Shown piece by piece: positions 9,001 to 16,052 of a DNA stretch of 37,126 nucleotides. The notes below the pieces were generated by a model. It worked only from the letters and a program-made list of their open reading frames with translations, did no database searches and was not told where the DNA came from. Each line of letters starts with the position of its first letter. Within the stretch, counting starts at the first letter, position 1. This DNA comes from Parachlamydiales bacterium (lineage in GTDB: Bacteria > Chlamydiota > Chlamydiia > Chlamydiales > Rhabdochlamydiaceae): positions 1-37,126 of the forward strand of contig DAIDHO010000013.1 of the NCBI GenBank assembly GCA_027459675.1, read 5' to 3'. The translations under genes and the position numbers were made by a program.

Positions 9001-9524
9001 TTATCAATCTCGTATTTTTCTTGAGGACGAAAAAAAGGAGAAACCGCTAGCACTTCTGAAGCAGAGGTGTATTCTTGGAGTATTTGTTTTTGAAAAAGCC
9101 CTTCTTGTTTAAGGTTTTGCTTCGACTCGGCTTCTTTAAATTTCTCGATGAGAGCTGTCTTCTCAGAATCATCCAATTCGTGTTTATCAGCCAGATCTTC
9201 CAAGCTATTTTCTTTGGAATAATTCACCATGATTTCATCGAGGCGCTCTTCTAAATAGAAAATCAAGGCGGCCAGGTGTTGGCAATCGTAATTATAAGGG
9301 CAATCACAATCAGAATCGACGGTTTCACAATCAATACGGTCGATCTCGATTTCACTTTCATAATGATTGTCGTATTGACCTTGAACACGTCCGCTAATAC
9401 GGACCAAGCGGTTATCCAAGTGCAAAATTTTGGCTGAGACAACTTTTTTCTTATCAAACAAATCTTTTCCTTCTTTTACGATTCCAGAAGCAAAATCTTG
9501 TCTCAGTTTTCTAAAATTGAGCAT
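6039..9524 (-). CDS. SNF2/SWI2-family helicase with N-terminal SWIM zinc finger
   Basis: DNA-dependent ATPase/translocase of the bacterial SNF2 group, 1161 residues. Near the N-terminus is a SWIM finger with the pattern CxC-x5-CxH (Cys73, Cys75, Cys81, His83), expected to bind zinc. A long middle region (about 150-690) has no motif I can name. The motor follows: helicase motif I GILADDMGLGKTLQAI (near 725), motif II ILDEAQHIKN (near 825), motif III LILSGTPIENSLDEMWSLFD and, in the C-terminal lobe, motif VI ATDRVHRMGQKKNV. It belongs to the CT708-like chlamydial helicase. Its cellular job is unproven; remodelling DNA-protein complexes during transcription or repair is likely. It is the first gene of the helicase-mreB pair and is divergent from the tRNA-Gly/tig unit. 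Confidence 0.95.
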   Translation of the reverse strand: MLNFRKLRQDFASGIVKEGKDLFDKKKVVSAKILHLDNRLVRISGRVQGQYDNHYESEIEIDRIDCETVDSDCDCPYNYDCQHLAALIFYLEERLDEIMVNYSKENSLEDLADKHELDDSEKTALIEKFKEAESKQNLKQEGLFQKQILQEYTSASEVLAVSPFFRPQEKYEIDKAEAAFIFQLPPNLDGRQAVELIIALRLPSRSKPLHIPYLKKFLEALRYEEPLYIGSKRYYFSLASFSPLQSKLMEMIMQQARFQEQPTSEKGYRIAQIDLELYGVMLAKTYEEALKPYLESGFNPQEEELPELSGLFETSLENPLKFSPQPAGLKFVLEYLKPPVSKILMTPALIVDQKQISVEEAKLLSCAEPGMLYQNAYYRFPYHITRLHLKNLKTLHDLTLPEPLFGSFVENAMPQLAHFATVENTEAINGFVTLPYVEPARATCDIVYLDGELEATLSFHYDKHKIPLAPSQLTFEHISSFVTESGIVARNLVDERKLTDELFQDFIFNPEEGFFITKSEKKIVEFMTDVIPRYQQRVTFNCPQNLLDQFIYDQTEYKIHLSHTDRVDVYTIDLQVKGSLKGIKMDMLWECLASRRAYLEMENPRNRGKKEGSKMPKILVLDLEKMGALIQLFDELGIQSLDDHVLERPLWSLANIDGSQFKGLPVKFSISDKLTEIRKQMLGENKLDFSPVPEEIQATLRPYQTEGVNWLERLRLMFLSGILADDMGLGKTLQAIVAIAQYRQKKKGLTLIVCPTSLLYNWKEEFSKFDPQLKVLVIDGIPSSRKRLIENMRKYDVVITSYTLLQKDVEHYKQISFGYIILDEAQHIKNRGTRNAKSVKMISVEHRLILSGTPIENSLDEMWSLFDFLMPGFLGTYDRFVEKYIRISGAEQTKNLEYLRKKVAPFILRRMKSDVLHDLPPISEIVYHCQLSDTQQQLYRSYAESARNELVKLVERDGFDRVQIHVLATLTRLKQICCHPAIFAKEKAEMGDSAKYDMLMELLQTLIEGKHKTVIFSQYTRMLQIMREDFEHRGIRFAYLDGSSKNRLEIVKQFNEDETIPVFLVSLKAGGTGLNLVGADTVIHYDMWWNPAVENQATDRVHRMGQKKNVSSYKLITLNTIEEKIAELQKRKKGLVKKVVSCDDEAIAKLTWEDVLELLRT

Positions 9525-9586
9525 GTTGAGATCCCTACCTTTTCCTATAACTGTCTACTTAACTCAAAAAGAAGTGTTGAACCTGT

Positions 9587-9615
9587 GTTTTACCCTTTTT
9601 AAAAAACTCCTGCAA
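9587..9615 (-). promoter_or_regulatory. Possible promoter of the SNF2-mreB unit
   Basis: Read on the minus strand, TTGCAG (complement of 9610-9615) and TAAAAC (complement of 9587-9592) are 17 nt apart. The leader to the helicase ATG at 9524 would be about 55 nt. The -10 hexamer is a weak match, so this is tentative. Confidence 0.3.
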
Positions 9616-9699
9616 CTAATTTTTTTTCACTTTCTTATACAGCACCTAGATTGAATGAAACTTTCACGTGTTTTACAGCCGAAATGCCTTTTCTCAGTG

Positions 9700-9729
9700 T
9701 TGCTTAAAAAGTTCGCTTAATCCTATACT
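9700..9729 (+). promoter_or_regulatory. Predicted promoter for tRNA-Gly and tig
   Basis: TTGCTT (9700-9705) and TATACT (9724-9729) are separated by 18 nt. A start near 9736 would leave about 50 nt of leader before the tRNA. No other promoter can fit between the tRNA and tig, so tig probably depends on it. Confidence 0.5.
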
Positions 9730-9785
9730 GGATAGCTATGGTGATACATCTGAGGTCTTAATAACCTAGTCTTGTATCCCAATGC

Positions 9786-9857
9786 GCGGGTGTAGCTCAG
9801 TGGTAGAGCATCACGTTGCCAACGTGAGGGTCGTGAGTTCGAGCCTCATCACCCGCT
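9786..9857 (+). tRNA. tRNA-Gly (anticodon GCC)
   Basis: A full cloverleaf is visible: acceptor GCGGGTG pairs with CACCCGC, the D arm is GCTCAGTGGTAGAGC, the anticodon stem TCACG/CGTGA encloses TTGCCAA with anticodon GCC, and the T loop is TTCGAGC. The discriminator base is T, as is usual for bacterial tRNA-Gly. CCA is not encoded. The trigger factor start codon is only 20 nt downstream, implying a shared transcript cut by tRNA-processing nucleases. Confidence 0.97.
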
Positions 9858-9877
9858 ATTATTTTTTAAGGACGCAC

Positions 9878-11215
9878 ATGGAACAAAAAGCTTTGGCAAA
9901 TGCCGCCCCTTTAGAATTCTCAAATGAACTTGTGAAAATTAAAGTTCATTTCAAGCCTGCTTGCAAGGTTGAACTCGAAGTGGAAGCGGCTCCTTCTATT
10001 GTCGAAGAGTCTCGTAAAAAAGCTGTTAAACGGGTTGGAAAAGAAGTCACTGTTGCTGGTTTCCGCAAGGGAAAGGCGCCTCAAGATCTTATCGAAAAAA
10101 ATTACCCTGCCCAGATTGAATCGGAGCTCCAAAAGGTGATGGCGGATGTGGTTTTTCGGGAATCCCTAAAGCTCTGCAAAATTCCTCTTTTAAACAATGA
10201 ACTCAAAATTGGCTATAACGTCAAAAGCTACTCTTTAAATGAAGGGGCTCATCTTATTTTATCCTTCGAAACAGAGCCCACAATTCCCAACATTGATCCG
10301 CAGACCTTGACTTTGAAAGGGGTGGAGCGGCCTGAAATCAATGCAGAAAAAGTCGAAAACACCATTCGTCAGCTGCAGCTGTTTTTTGCCCAATGGAGCA
10401 AGGTGCACGATCGGCCTATCCAAGAAAATGATTTTGTCCTTCTGGATGTGGATGTGATCGAAGAAGATCCTCCCCGCCCCCTTTTCGAAGGGGTTCGATT
10501 TGAAGTCACCAGCCGCTCGATGGCAAAGTGGATGAAAGACCTTGTCTTGGGGCGTCAGAAAGGAGACATTTTAGAAGGGGTGAGCATTCCAGATGAAGAT
10601 GCGAAACAGAAAGACAAGGAAGAGCTAACCCCCAAAAAAGTGCGGGTCAAAATCCGTGAAGTAGAGACAGCTCAGCTTCCGGAACTTACCGACAGTTTTG
10701 CCAAGCAAATGGGAACGTCATCCATGGTAGAAATGCGTACAAATGTCGAGAAGCTTTTACATACCAAAGCCGATGCCTATGTCCAAGAAAAATTAAGAGA
10801 AGAAGTTTCTGAGATCCTTCTAAATGATTTTAAGTTTGATGTGCCCAGTAGTTTAATTGATCGCGAAGTTCGATTCCGTATGCAGCAGCTTCTTCAAGAT
10901 CCTGAATATACTCAACATTGGAATCGGATGACCCATGAAGCCAAGCAACGGATCGTGGGGTCGATAGCAGAGCAATCGGAAAAAGCAGTTCGGATGTTCT
11001 ATCTGTGCCGTAAAATTTTAGCTGATGCTAAAATTCAAATTTCGCCCGATGATATCTCCAAGGTAGTAGATACCCCCCTTAATTTGCTGCTGGGCGAAAG
11101 ACGTGATGTCCATCCCCAAGGTGATAAGGAAGTGCATCAAGCTGAGGCATTTTCACGCCTTCTTCTTGAAAAGGCCGAAGACTATGTCATTAGTCATGCA
11201 AAAAAATTGGCTTAA
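9878..11215 (+). CDS. tig: Trigger factor, ribosome-associated chaperone
   Basis: Binds near the ribosome exit tunnel and shelters nascent chains; it also has a peptidyl-prolyl isomerase domain. The ribosome-docking signature GFRKGKAP lies near residues 60-67, followed by the FKBP-like domain (about 160-250) and the helical C-terminal chaperone domain, giving 445 residues in total, normal for the family. The reading frame stays open through the upstream tRNA-Gly, but ATG 9878 is the right start: TAAGGAC lies just upstream and the tRNA ends at 9857. It is followed by clpP and clpX, the order also recalled for C. trachomatis CT707-CT705, linking folding and degradation genes. Confidence 0.96.
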   Translation: MEQKALANAAPLEFSNELVKIKVHFKPACKVELEVEAAPSIVEESRKKAVKRVGKEVTVAGFRKGKAPQDLIEKNYPAQIESELQKVMADVVFRESLKLCKIPLLNNELKIGYNVKSYSLNEGAHLILSFETEPTIPNIDPQTLTLKGVERPEINAEKVENTIRQLQLFFAQWSKVHDRPIQENDFVLLDVDVIEEDPPRPLFEGVRFEVTSRSMAKWMKDLVLGRQKGDILEGVSIPDEDAKQKDKEELTPKKVRVKIREVETAQLPELTDSFAKQMGTSSMVEMRTNVEKLLHTKADAYVQEKLREEVSEILLNDFKFDVPSSLIDREVRFRMQQLLQDPEYTQHWNRMTHEAKQRIVGSIAEQSEKAVRMFYLCRKILADAKIQISPDDISKVVDTPLNLLLGERRDVHPQGDKEVHQAEAFSRLLLEKAEDYVISHAKKLA

Positions 11216-11310
11216 CAGAGTTGCGTAATAACCTTCAGATCTGCAACATAGACTGATAGTGGCCTTGCTAAAACCTCCCTAAAATAAAGGCCTAAAAGAA
11301 GTAGGAAATC

Positions 11311-11961
11311 ATGGACCAAAGAAAAAAATCTCAGATGATGTATCAAGTTCCCTATGTCATTGAAGATACAGGCCGTGGCGAAAGAGCCATGGATATCTAC
11401 TCCCGATTGTTAAAGGACCGCATTGTCTTTATTGGAACAGAAATTAACGATGCGGTGGCCAATACAGTGATTGCTCAGCTGCTTTTCTTAAGGGCCGAAG
11501 ATCCCAAAAAAGATATCAGCATCTATATTAACTCTCCAGGAGGGTATATCTCTTCGGGCCTTGCTATCTACGATACCATGAAATTCATGGGATACGATAT
11601 TAATACTTATTGTATTGGACAAGCCGCTTCGATGGGATCTCTTCTTTTAGCTGCTGGAACCAAGGGCAAACGATTTGCCCTCCCTAATAGCCGGATTATG
11701 ATTCATCAGCCGCATGGGGGGGTAGGGGGAACCTCCTCCGATATTCTTCTGCAAGCACAAGAAATGGATGCAATGAAAAAGATTTGTGCTAAAATTCTCA
11801 GTGAATGTACGGGGAAAACATTAGATCAGATCATAAAAGATTCAGATAGAGATTTTTTTATGAATCCTGAGCACGCTTTGAATTATGGTCTGATTGATAA
11901 AGTAGCAATACAACCCCAAAAACCGACTGCAATGCCAAGCCCCAGCCTTTTAACAACTTAA
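11311..11961 (+). CDS. clpP: ATP-dependent Clp protease proteolytic subunit
   Basis: Serine peptidase that forms a tetradecameric barrel and degrades substrates fed by ClpX. The catalytic triad is visible: Ser107 in GQAASMGS, His132 in MIHQPHGG and Asp181 in DSDRDFFM. The oligomer and substrate-pocket segments [16 protein letters not shown] and [14 protein letters not shown] are typical. At 216 residues it is slightly long, with an N-terminal stretch ([10 protein letters not shown]) before the conserved [12 protein letters not shown] 11311 follows GTAGGA by 4 nt. The stop is 4 nt before clpX, so clpP and clpX form an operon. Chlamydiae normally carry two ClpP paralogues; this is the clpX-linked one. 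Confidence 0.97.
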   Translation: MDQRKKSQMMYQVPYVIEDTGRGERAMDIYSRLLKDRIVFIGTEINDAVANTVIAQLLFLRAEDPKKDISIYINSPGGYISSGLAIYDTMKFMGYDINTYCIGQAASMGSLLLAAGTKGKRFALPNSRIMIHQPHGGVGGTSSDILLQAQEMDAMKKICAKILSECTGKTLDQIIKDSDRDFFMNPEHALNYGLIDKVAIQPQKPTAMPSPSLLTT

Positions 11962-11965
11962 TTTT

Positions 11966-13189
11966 ATGACAGAACAAAGAAAAGATCGACAACCTGCTAA
12001 CTGTTCTTTTTGTGGAAGGTCCGAAGAAGCTGTAGAAAAGCTTATCTCAGGTCCCCAAGCTTTTATTTGCGATAAGTGTGCCCGTTTGTGCATGGATATT
12101 ATCGAAAAGAAGCCCGTTCATCATGAGCTGAACCTGCTCAAACCGAAGGAAATCCGCAAAAAGCTCGACGAATATGTAATTGGACAAGATAAGGCAAAGG
12201 TGACCATCTCTGTGGCTGTTTATAACCATTATAAAAGAGTCCGTTCTTTAGGGAAGGAACTCGATATTGCCTACAGCAAATCGAATGTTCTTCTCTTGGG
12301 TCCCACAGGTTCAGGTAAAACATTGATTGCACGCACCCTCGCTAAGATCTTAGATGTTCCTTTTGCAATTGCAGATGCTACAACCCTTACGGAAGCAGGA
12401 TATGTCGGAGAAGATGTGGAGAATATCATCCTACGGCTTGTTCAAGCAGCAGATTATGATATTGCTCGGGCAGAAATCGGCATCATCTATGTGGATGAGA
12501 TTGATAAGATTCGGAAAACAACCGGCAATGTCTCCATTACACGGGACGTCTCCGGGGAGGGGGTTCAGCAAGCTCTCTTAAAGATTGTCGAAGGAACCGT
12601 TTCCAATGTTCCTCCCAAAGGGGGGCGCAAACATCCTAACCAAGAATATATTAAGGTCAACACAGAGAATATTCTTTTCATCGTAGGAGGCGCCTTTGTA
12701 CACCTGGATAAGATCATTGCTAAAAGACTAGGGCGTAGTACCATTGGTTTTAGCGCAGATGAGACGCATGTTTTTAATGCGCATGAAACTAACTATCTTC
12801 TTTCTAAAGTGGAACCCGAAGACTTGATTTCTTTTGGAATGATTCCTGAATTTGTAGGTCGGTTTAATAGTATTGCTAACTGTAATGAGCTGACCATTGA
12901 AGATCTCGTAGAAATTTTAGAGAAGCCGAAGAATGCGATTGTTAAACAATATCAACAACTTTTTGCCGAAGAAGGAATTAAACTGCACTTTACCCCCGAA
13001 TCTCTCCGGGCAATGGCCGTGCGTGCAAAAGAGACAGGCACAGGTGCTCGAGCCCTTCGCATGATTGTCGAAAACCTACTCCTGAATTTAATGTACGAAG
13101 CTCCTTCTGACCCGACGATCAAAGAGATTGTGATTACAAAAGAATGTATTTCAGAAGGTGGAAGTCCTGTGGTTAAGCATTCTGCTTAA
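11966..13189 (+). CDS. clpX: ATP-dependent Clp protease ATP-binding subunit ClpX
   Basis: AAA+ unfoldase that recognises tagged or damaged proteins and threads them into ClpP. The N-terminal zinc-binding domain has Cys13-x2-Cys16 and Cys35-x2-Cys38. Walker A GPTGSGKT is at 112-119. The pore-loop/AAA signatures [12 protein letters not shown] and [18 protein letters not shown] follow, with Walker B in [10 protein letters not shown] between them and sensor 2 at TGARALR. The 407-residue length is standard. The start lies 4 nt after the clpP stop with no clear ribosome site, suggesting translational coupling. Confidence 0.98.
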   Translation: MTEQRKDRQPANCSFCGRSEEAVEKLISGPQAFICDKCARLCMDIIEKKPVHHELNLLKPKEIRKKLDEYVIGQDKAKVTISVAVYNHYKRVRSLGKELDIAYSKSNVLLLGPTGSGKTLIARTLAKILDVPFAIADATTLTEAGYVGEDVENIILRLVQAADYDIARAEIGIIYVDEIDKIRKTTGNVSITRDVSGEGVQQALLKIVEGTVSNVPPKGGRKHPNQEYIKVNTENILFIVGGAFVHLDKIIAKRLGRSTIGFSADETHVFNAHETNYLLSKVEPEDLISFGMIPEFVGRFNSIANCNELTIEDLVEILEKPKNAIVKQYQQLFAEEGIKLHFTPESLRAMAVRAKETGTGARALRMIVENLLLNLMYEAPSDPTIKEIVITKECISEGGSPVVKHSA

Positions 13190-13236
13190 AAACTTTCAAA
13201 AGTGATCAAAATTTTATGACAGAGGAGTCCCTACGT

Positions 13237-13800
13237 ATGGAGAAAAAAATTAAAATTTTGGCTTTCGCAGGCAGTCTACGCAAACAATCCTACAATCGAG
13301 CCCTCTTGCAGGCAGCGCTTGAGCTTGCTCCTCCAACCTGCAATATAGAAATTTTTGATTTGAAGAATATTCCTCTCTATAATCAAGATGAAGAGCAAAA
13401 TATTCCTACAGCTGTCCAAAGCTTGAAAGAAAAAGTAAGGGCAGCAGATGCACTTTTGATCGCAACGCCGGAGTATAGCTATTCCATTCCTGGCGTGTTA
13501 AAGAATGCTTTGGACTGGGGATCTCGTCCTTATGGTGATAATGCATGGAACAATAAACCTGTGGCCCTCATAGGAGCTTCCATGGGGATGATGGGATCGG
13601 CGCGCGCGCAGTATCATGTGCGTCAAGTCTTTGTCTCTCTCAATATGCATGCCTTGAATAAACCAGAATTAATGGTGGCCACAGCCCAAGATAAGTTTGA
13701 TGCAAGCGGTCGTTTAACCGATTCAACCACCCGGCAAAAAATGACCGAACTGCTTAAAGCTTTGGTAGAATATACAAGACGTCACTCTCCTATAGAATAG
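13237..13800 (+). CDS. NADPH-dependent FMN reductase-family flavoprotein
   Basis: Flavodoxin-like reductase of the FMN_red/ChrR type, 187 residues. The family signatures are clear: FMN phosphate loop GSLRKQSYN near residues 9-17, TPEYSYSIPGVLKNALDW near residues 75-92, then KPVALIGASMGMMGSARAQ. Relatives reduce flavins, quinones or other small oxidants with NAD(P)H; the true substrate cannot be read. An in-frame ATG at 13216 is possible, but the start at 13237 has AGAGGAG 9 nt upstream and the 13216 ATG has no ribosome site. It follows clpX by 47 nt on the same strand and may be read from the same transcript. I recall no counterpart in C. trachomatis. Confidence 0.9.
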   Translation: MEKKIKILAFAGSLRKQSYNRALLQAALELAPPTCNIEIFDLKNIPLYNQDEEQNIPTAVQSLKEKVRAADALLIATPEYSYSIPGVLKNALDWGSRPYGDNAWNNKPVALIGASMGMMGSARAQYHVRQVFVSLNMHALNKPELMVATAQDKFDASGRLTDSTTRQKMTELLKALVEYTRRHSPIE

Positions 13801-13910
13801 TCTTCTTGAGCGGTCATGACATCGCTTCATTTACCATGATTTTCCTTTAGACCTCTTCCGTAACTAAAGTTTCGTCGCTTTTATGAGAATGCGGGGCCTA
13901 TTTTCAATGT

Positions 13911-14013
13911 ATTACACGATACATGATAGTGTTTTAAAATTAATTATATTTTTATTTTATTGTTTTAATTTGAAAAAGTGTATTCTTGAAGGTGTAGTAA
14001 GTGAGGAGGTTAT
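13911..14013 (+). promoter_or_regulatory. AT-rich leader with strong ribosome site
   Basis: The leader before the 14014 gene is strongly AT-rich (for example TTAATTATATTTTTATTTTA). Two hexamer pairs are possible, TTGTTT/TATTCT with 15 nt spacing and TTGAAA/TGTAGT with 17 nt, so no single promoter is chosen. GAGGAGG sits 5 nt before ATG 14014. The whole 213-nt gap from 13801 shows no gene. Confidence 0.4.
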
Positions 14014-14508
14014 ATGAGTACCTATAATGTAAATCGTGCAGGAGGAATCCCTATTGACGGAAGGGCGGGAGTTCCAGAGGAGTGGGAGGTAAGGGCAGAC
14101 TGCATGGATTCAGATTCTACCCAAAGCAGCCCTATAACAAATAAGGGTTCTTCTTACAGGCTTCCTAATTTTAATGTGTATAAGACCGAGGTGTATGGCG
14201 TAATAGAGAAATTTCCTCTTTATATCAATACAACCACCCCAGAGGGTTACGAACAACAAAAAAGCTATCTCAATTCGGAATTTCCGCATATAAAATGGGA
14301 GTTTCTTCCTTTTTCAATCTGTTCCTCCTCAGCCTTACGATTGCATCTTGACAATTATGATCTTAGTAGGGTTCGGGGGCGATGGCAACCAGCGGAGACA
14401 GCAAAGTTACCAGATAATAGGAGGATGTTTTTTACACTATTGAAGATATGTGCCTTACAGCTTCTTATCTTCAAATTAATGACATGGATAAACACATTTT
14501 TAGAATAA
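14014..14508 (+). CDS. Unrecognised protein, first of an effector-like pair
   Basis: No family recognised. The 164-residue protein has a polar, Ser/Thr/Gly-rich N-terminus (MSTYNVNRAGGIPIDG), a middle part rich in aromatic residues and prolines, and one C-terminal hydrophobic stretch (FFTLLKICALQLLIFKLM, about 139-156) followed by a short tail. It could be tail-anchored. A strong ribosome site (GAGGAGG) precedes ATG. It lies 19 nt upstream of the U-box-like gene on the same strand and is probably cotranscribed with it; both lie immediately ahead of the T3S operon. A disordered-looking N-terminus is compatible with T3S export, but no secretion signal can be proven by eye. Confidence 0.75.
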   Translation: MSTYNVNRAGGIPIDGRAGVPEEWEVRADCMDSDSTQSSPITNKGSSYRLPNFNVYKTEVYGVIEKFPLYINTTTPEGYEQQKSYLNSEFPHIKWEFLPFSICSSSALRLHLDNYDLSRVRGRWQPAETAKLPDNRRMFFTLLKICALQLLIFKLMTWINTFLE

Positions 14509-14527
14509 AAAGAAAAGGAGCATTTTT

Positions 14528-15502
14528 ATGACTTCTCTGTTTTCAATACCCACTGTTGCTCAACGTGCTGAGCAATACAGAAACAAATCATCTTATTGTA
14601 ATAATGGTGGCTACCATGCGTTGCAAAGGCATTGGGACTTTATACAAGCGTCCGATGGCATGGACAGTAGTTATACTTCACAGGCTCTCACGTTGATTTC
14701 AATAGGTGCTTTTGCCGGGGGCGCGACGGGCAAGATGATTGGAAAACAAATAGAAAAAATGTTCGTAGAAAATCCTGAGAGGAAGGGGCTAGGAGGAATT
14801 TTAGGGCAAGGAATAGGGGCGGTTCTGGGAGCTCTCACTGGAGGATATACTTATATGACGCTTCAAGAGTATAATCCTGAGTTCCAAGAGTGGAAAAAGA
14901 TGGGGTTGAAGAATGCTTTGAAAGAATTCAACTTTCATTATAACGAAGATGATGTTCTCAAAGATTTTACGTGTTCTATCTGTATGGGGCCCTTCGATAT
15001 TCCATTTCGCACTCCCTACGGAGGAGTTTTTGATTTAGAGGAAATTTTACAATGCAGACGCGATTCGAAGGGTTTCATTTTTGATCCATTCAGAAACGCT
15101 CCTTTTTCTGAAAATTCGCTAAAGCCGGATATAGAAAGAGCCCTTCTTATTCAGAAAAGAATCCTTCATTTAATGCGAGAGGACATTAAGACCTTAGCTC
15201 AACAGCCAGAACTAAAAAAAACGTTAGAAGAACAAGTGCAAATAGTGGAAAAGTGTATACATAACTGTTACGAAAAGGGGAGGGATCAAATAGAAGAGAG
15301 AAGAAAACAAAGAGTTGTTACAAATGCACAATACAAAGAAGAAATAGAAGAATTCGAAAAACTGTTTGGAGAAGATGCACAATCGAATATGAATTGGGGA
15401 GAAGATTGGCTTTCTATTTTGGAACAGCGGTGGACTTACTTTAATACTCCACCTAAACAACTACCACCCGTGCCACCGACCCCTTCTGAAGCCAGTGATT
15501 AG
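14528..15502 (+). CDS. U-box-like domain protein, candidate E3 ubiquitin ligase effector
   Basis: 324 residues. Segments 53-75 and 88-112 are glycine-rich and hydrophobic (ISIGAFAGGATGKMIGKQ, then GGILGQGIGAVLGALTGGYT), resembling glycine-zipper membrane segments. Residues about 145-206 look like a U-box: LKDFTCSICMGPFDIPFRTP, then GGVFDLEEIL, DPFRNAPFSENSLKPDIE and a following helix, in the order and spacing of the family (C-P-I-T, T-P-x-G, I-x-x-W/L, DPF-x-x-x-P-L, L-x-P-N). Residues 215-280 are charged and probably coiled-coil. The tail has TPPKQLPPVPPTPS, an SH3-ligand-like proline motif. Eukaryotic U-boxes recruit ubiquitin-loaded E2 enzymes; bacteria have no ubiquitin, so a host target is inferred. 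Ribosome site AAAGGAG precedes ATG. It lies just upstream of the T3S genes. The U-box call is by eye and needs profile testing. Confidence 0.7.
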   Translation: MTSLFSIPTVAQRAEQYRNKSSYCNNGGYHALQRHWDFIQASDGMDSSYTSQALTLISIGAFAGGATGKMIGKQIEKMFVENPERKGLGGILGQGIGAVLGALTGGYTYMTLQEYNPEFQEWKKMGLKNALKEFNFHYNEDDVLKDFTCSICMGPFDIPFRTPYGGVFDLEEILQCRRDSKGFIFDPFRNAPFSENSLKPDIERALLIQKRILHLMREDIKTLAQQPELKKTLEEQVQIVEKCIHNCYEKGRDQIEERRKQRVVTNAQYKEEIEEFEKLFGEDAQSNMNWGEDWLSILEQRWTYFNTPPKQLPPVPPTPSEASD

Positions 15503-15524
15503 GAATATTAAGGCTATCTATTCT

Positions 15525-15550
15525 ACAGCCTTATCTTCTGGTAAGGCTGT
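15525..15550 (+). terminator. Hairpin between the U-box gene and the T3S operon
   Basis: A perfect 9-bp stem (ACAGCCTTA at 15525-15533, TAAGGCTGT at 15542-15550) closes an 8-nt loop, 22 nt after the U-box gene stop. No T-tract follows, so it may be a weak terminator, a pause site or an mRNA-stabilising structure rather than a classical terminator. Confidence 0.5.
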
Positions 15551-15649
15551 ATGAAAATCGATTCTCTCTAGGTAGGAATCCTTCTCATACTTCTTTTTGG
15601 TTGCTTTTTTATCTTGGAGAAAGTACAACAGTGGGCAGGAAGGCACGAG

Positions 15650-16048
15650 ATGCTCACTCATCATGTTGATCAATTATACAAAGATTTCGACCTAGGGATT
15701 CCTCCCTCCTTTGATAAGGATGGAATTTTGAAGCTAACTATAGCCTCTTACCCAATTCAAATGAGGAAACTAGATGTTGGCGCCTATTTTTCGGCGTTAA
15801 TAGGTCCTCTTCCAACACTAGAAAGAGAAGAGTTCTTATTAAAACTCATGAAGGCAAATTTTTTGGGCCAAGGAACCGGGGGAGGAGTAGTTGGGTTGAA
15901 AGAAGATGAAAGTTTCTTGACTCTCTCTTTGAATTTGCCGTATGAGATGGATTACACATCTTTTAAAGAAGCCGTGGAAGAATTTATAAACTATCTTGAA
16001 TATTGGAAAGGTGAAATAGAGCGTCATGAAAGGGATCGAATGAGTTAA
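15650..16048 (+). CDS. Scc4/CT663-like type III secretion chaperone
   Basis: Small acidic CesT-family chaperone. In C. trachomatis the protein upstream of cdsD is Scc4 (CT663), which with Scc1 escorts the plug protein CopN and also contacts RNA polymerase sigma-66. The layout matches a class I chaperone: N-terminal helix (MLTHHVDQLYKDFDLG), a strand such as DGILKLTIASYPI, a central FLLKLMKANFLGQGTGGGVV segment and a C-terminal helix (FKEAVEEFINYLEYWKGEIE). ATG 15650 has GGAAGG upstream and gives 132 residues. An in-frame TTG at 15614 would give 144 residues but lacks a ribosome site. It is the first gene of the T3S operon, 4 nt before cdsD. Assignment rests on position and fold-like pattern. 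Confidence 0.8.
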   Translation: MLTHHVDQLYKDFDLGIPPSFDKDGILKLTIASYPIQMRKLDVGAYFSALIGPLPTLEREEFLLKLMKANFLGQGTGGGVVGLKEDESFLTLSLNLPYEMDYTSFKEAVEEFINYLEYWKGEIERHERDRMS

Positions 16049-16052
16049 TCAC

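Noticed and set aside
9782-9877. In-frame ATG upstream of tig at 9782
   Set aside because: The extension runs through the tRNA-Gly gene; the ATG at 9878 has a ribosome site and gives a normal trigger factor.
11261-11294. Inverted repeat GGCCTT/AAGGCC in the tig-clpP gap
   Set aside because: Only 6 bp with a loop of about 20 nt and no T-tract; too weak to call a terminator or heat-shock operator.
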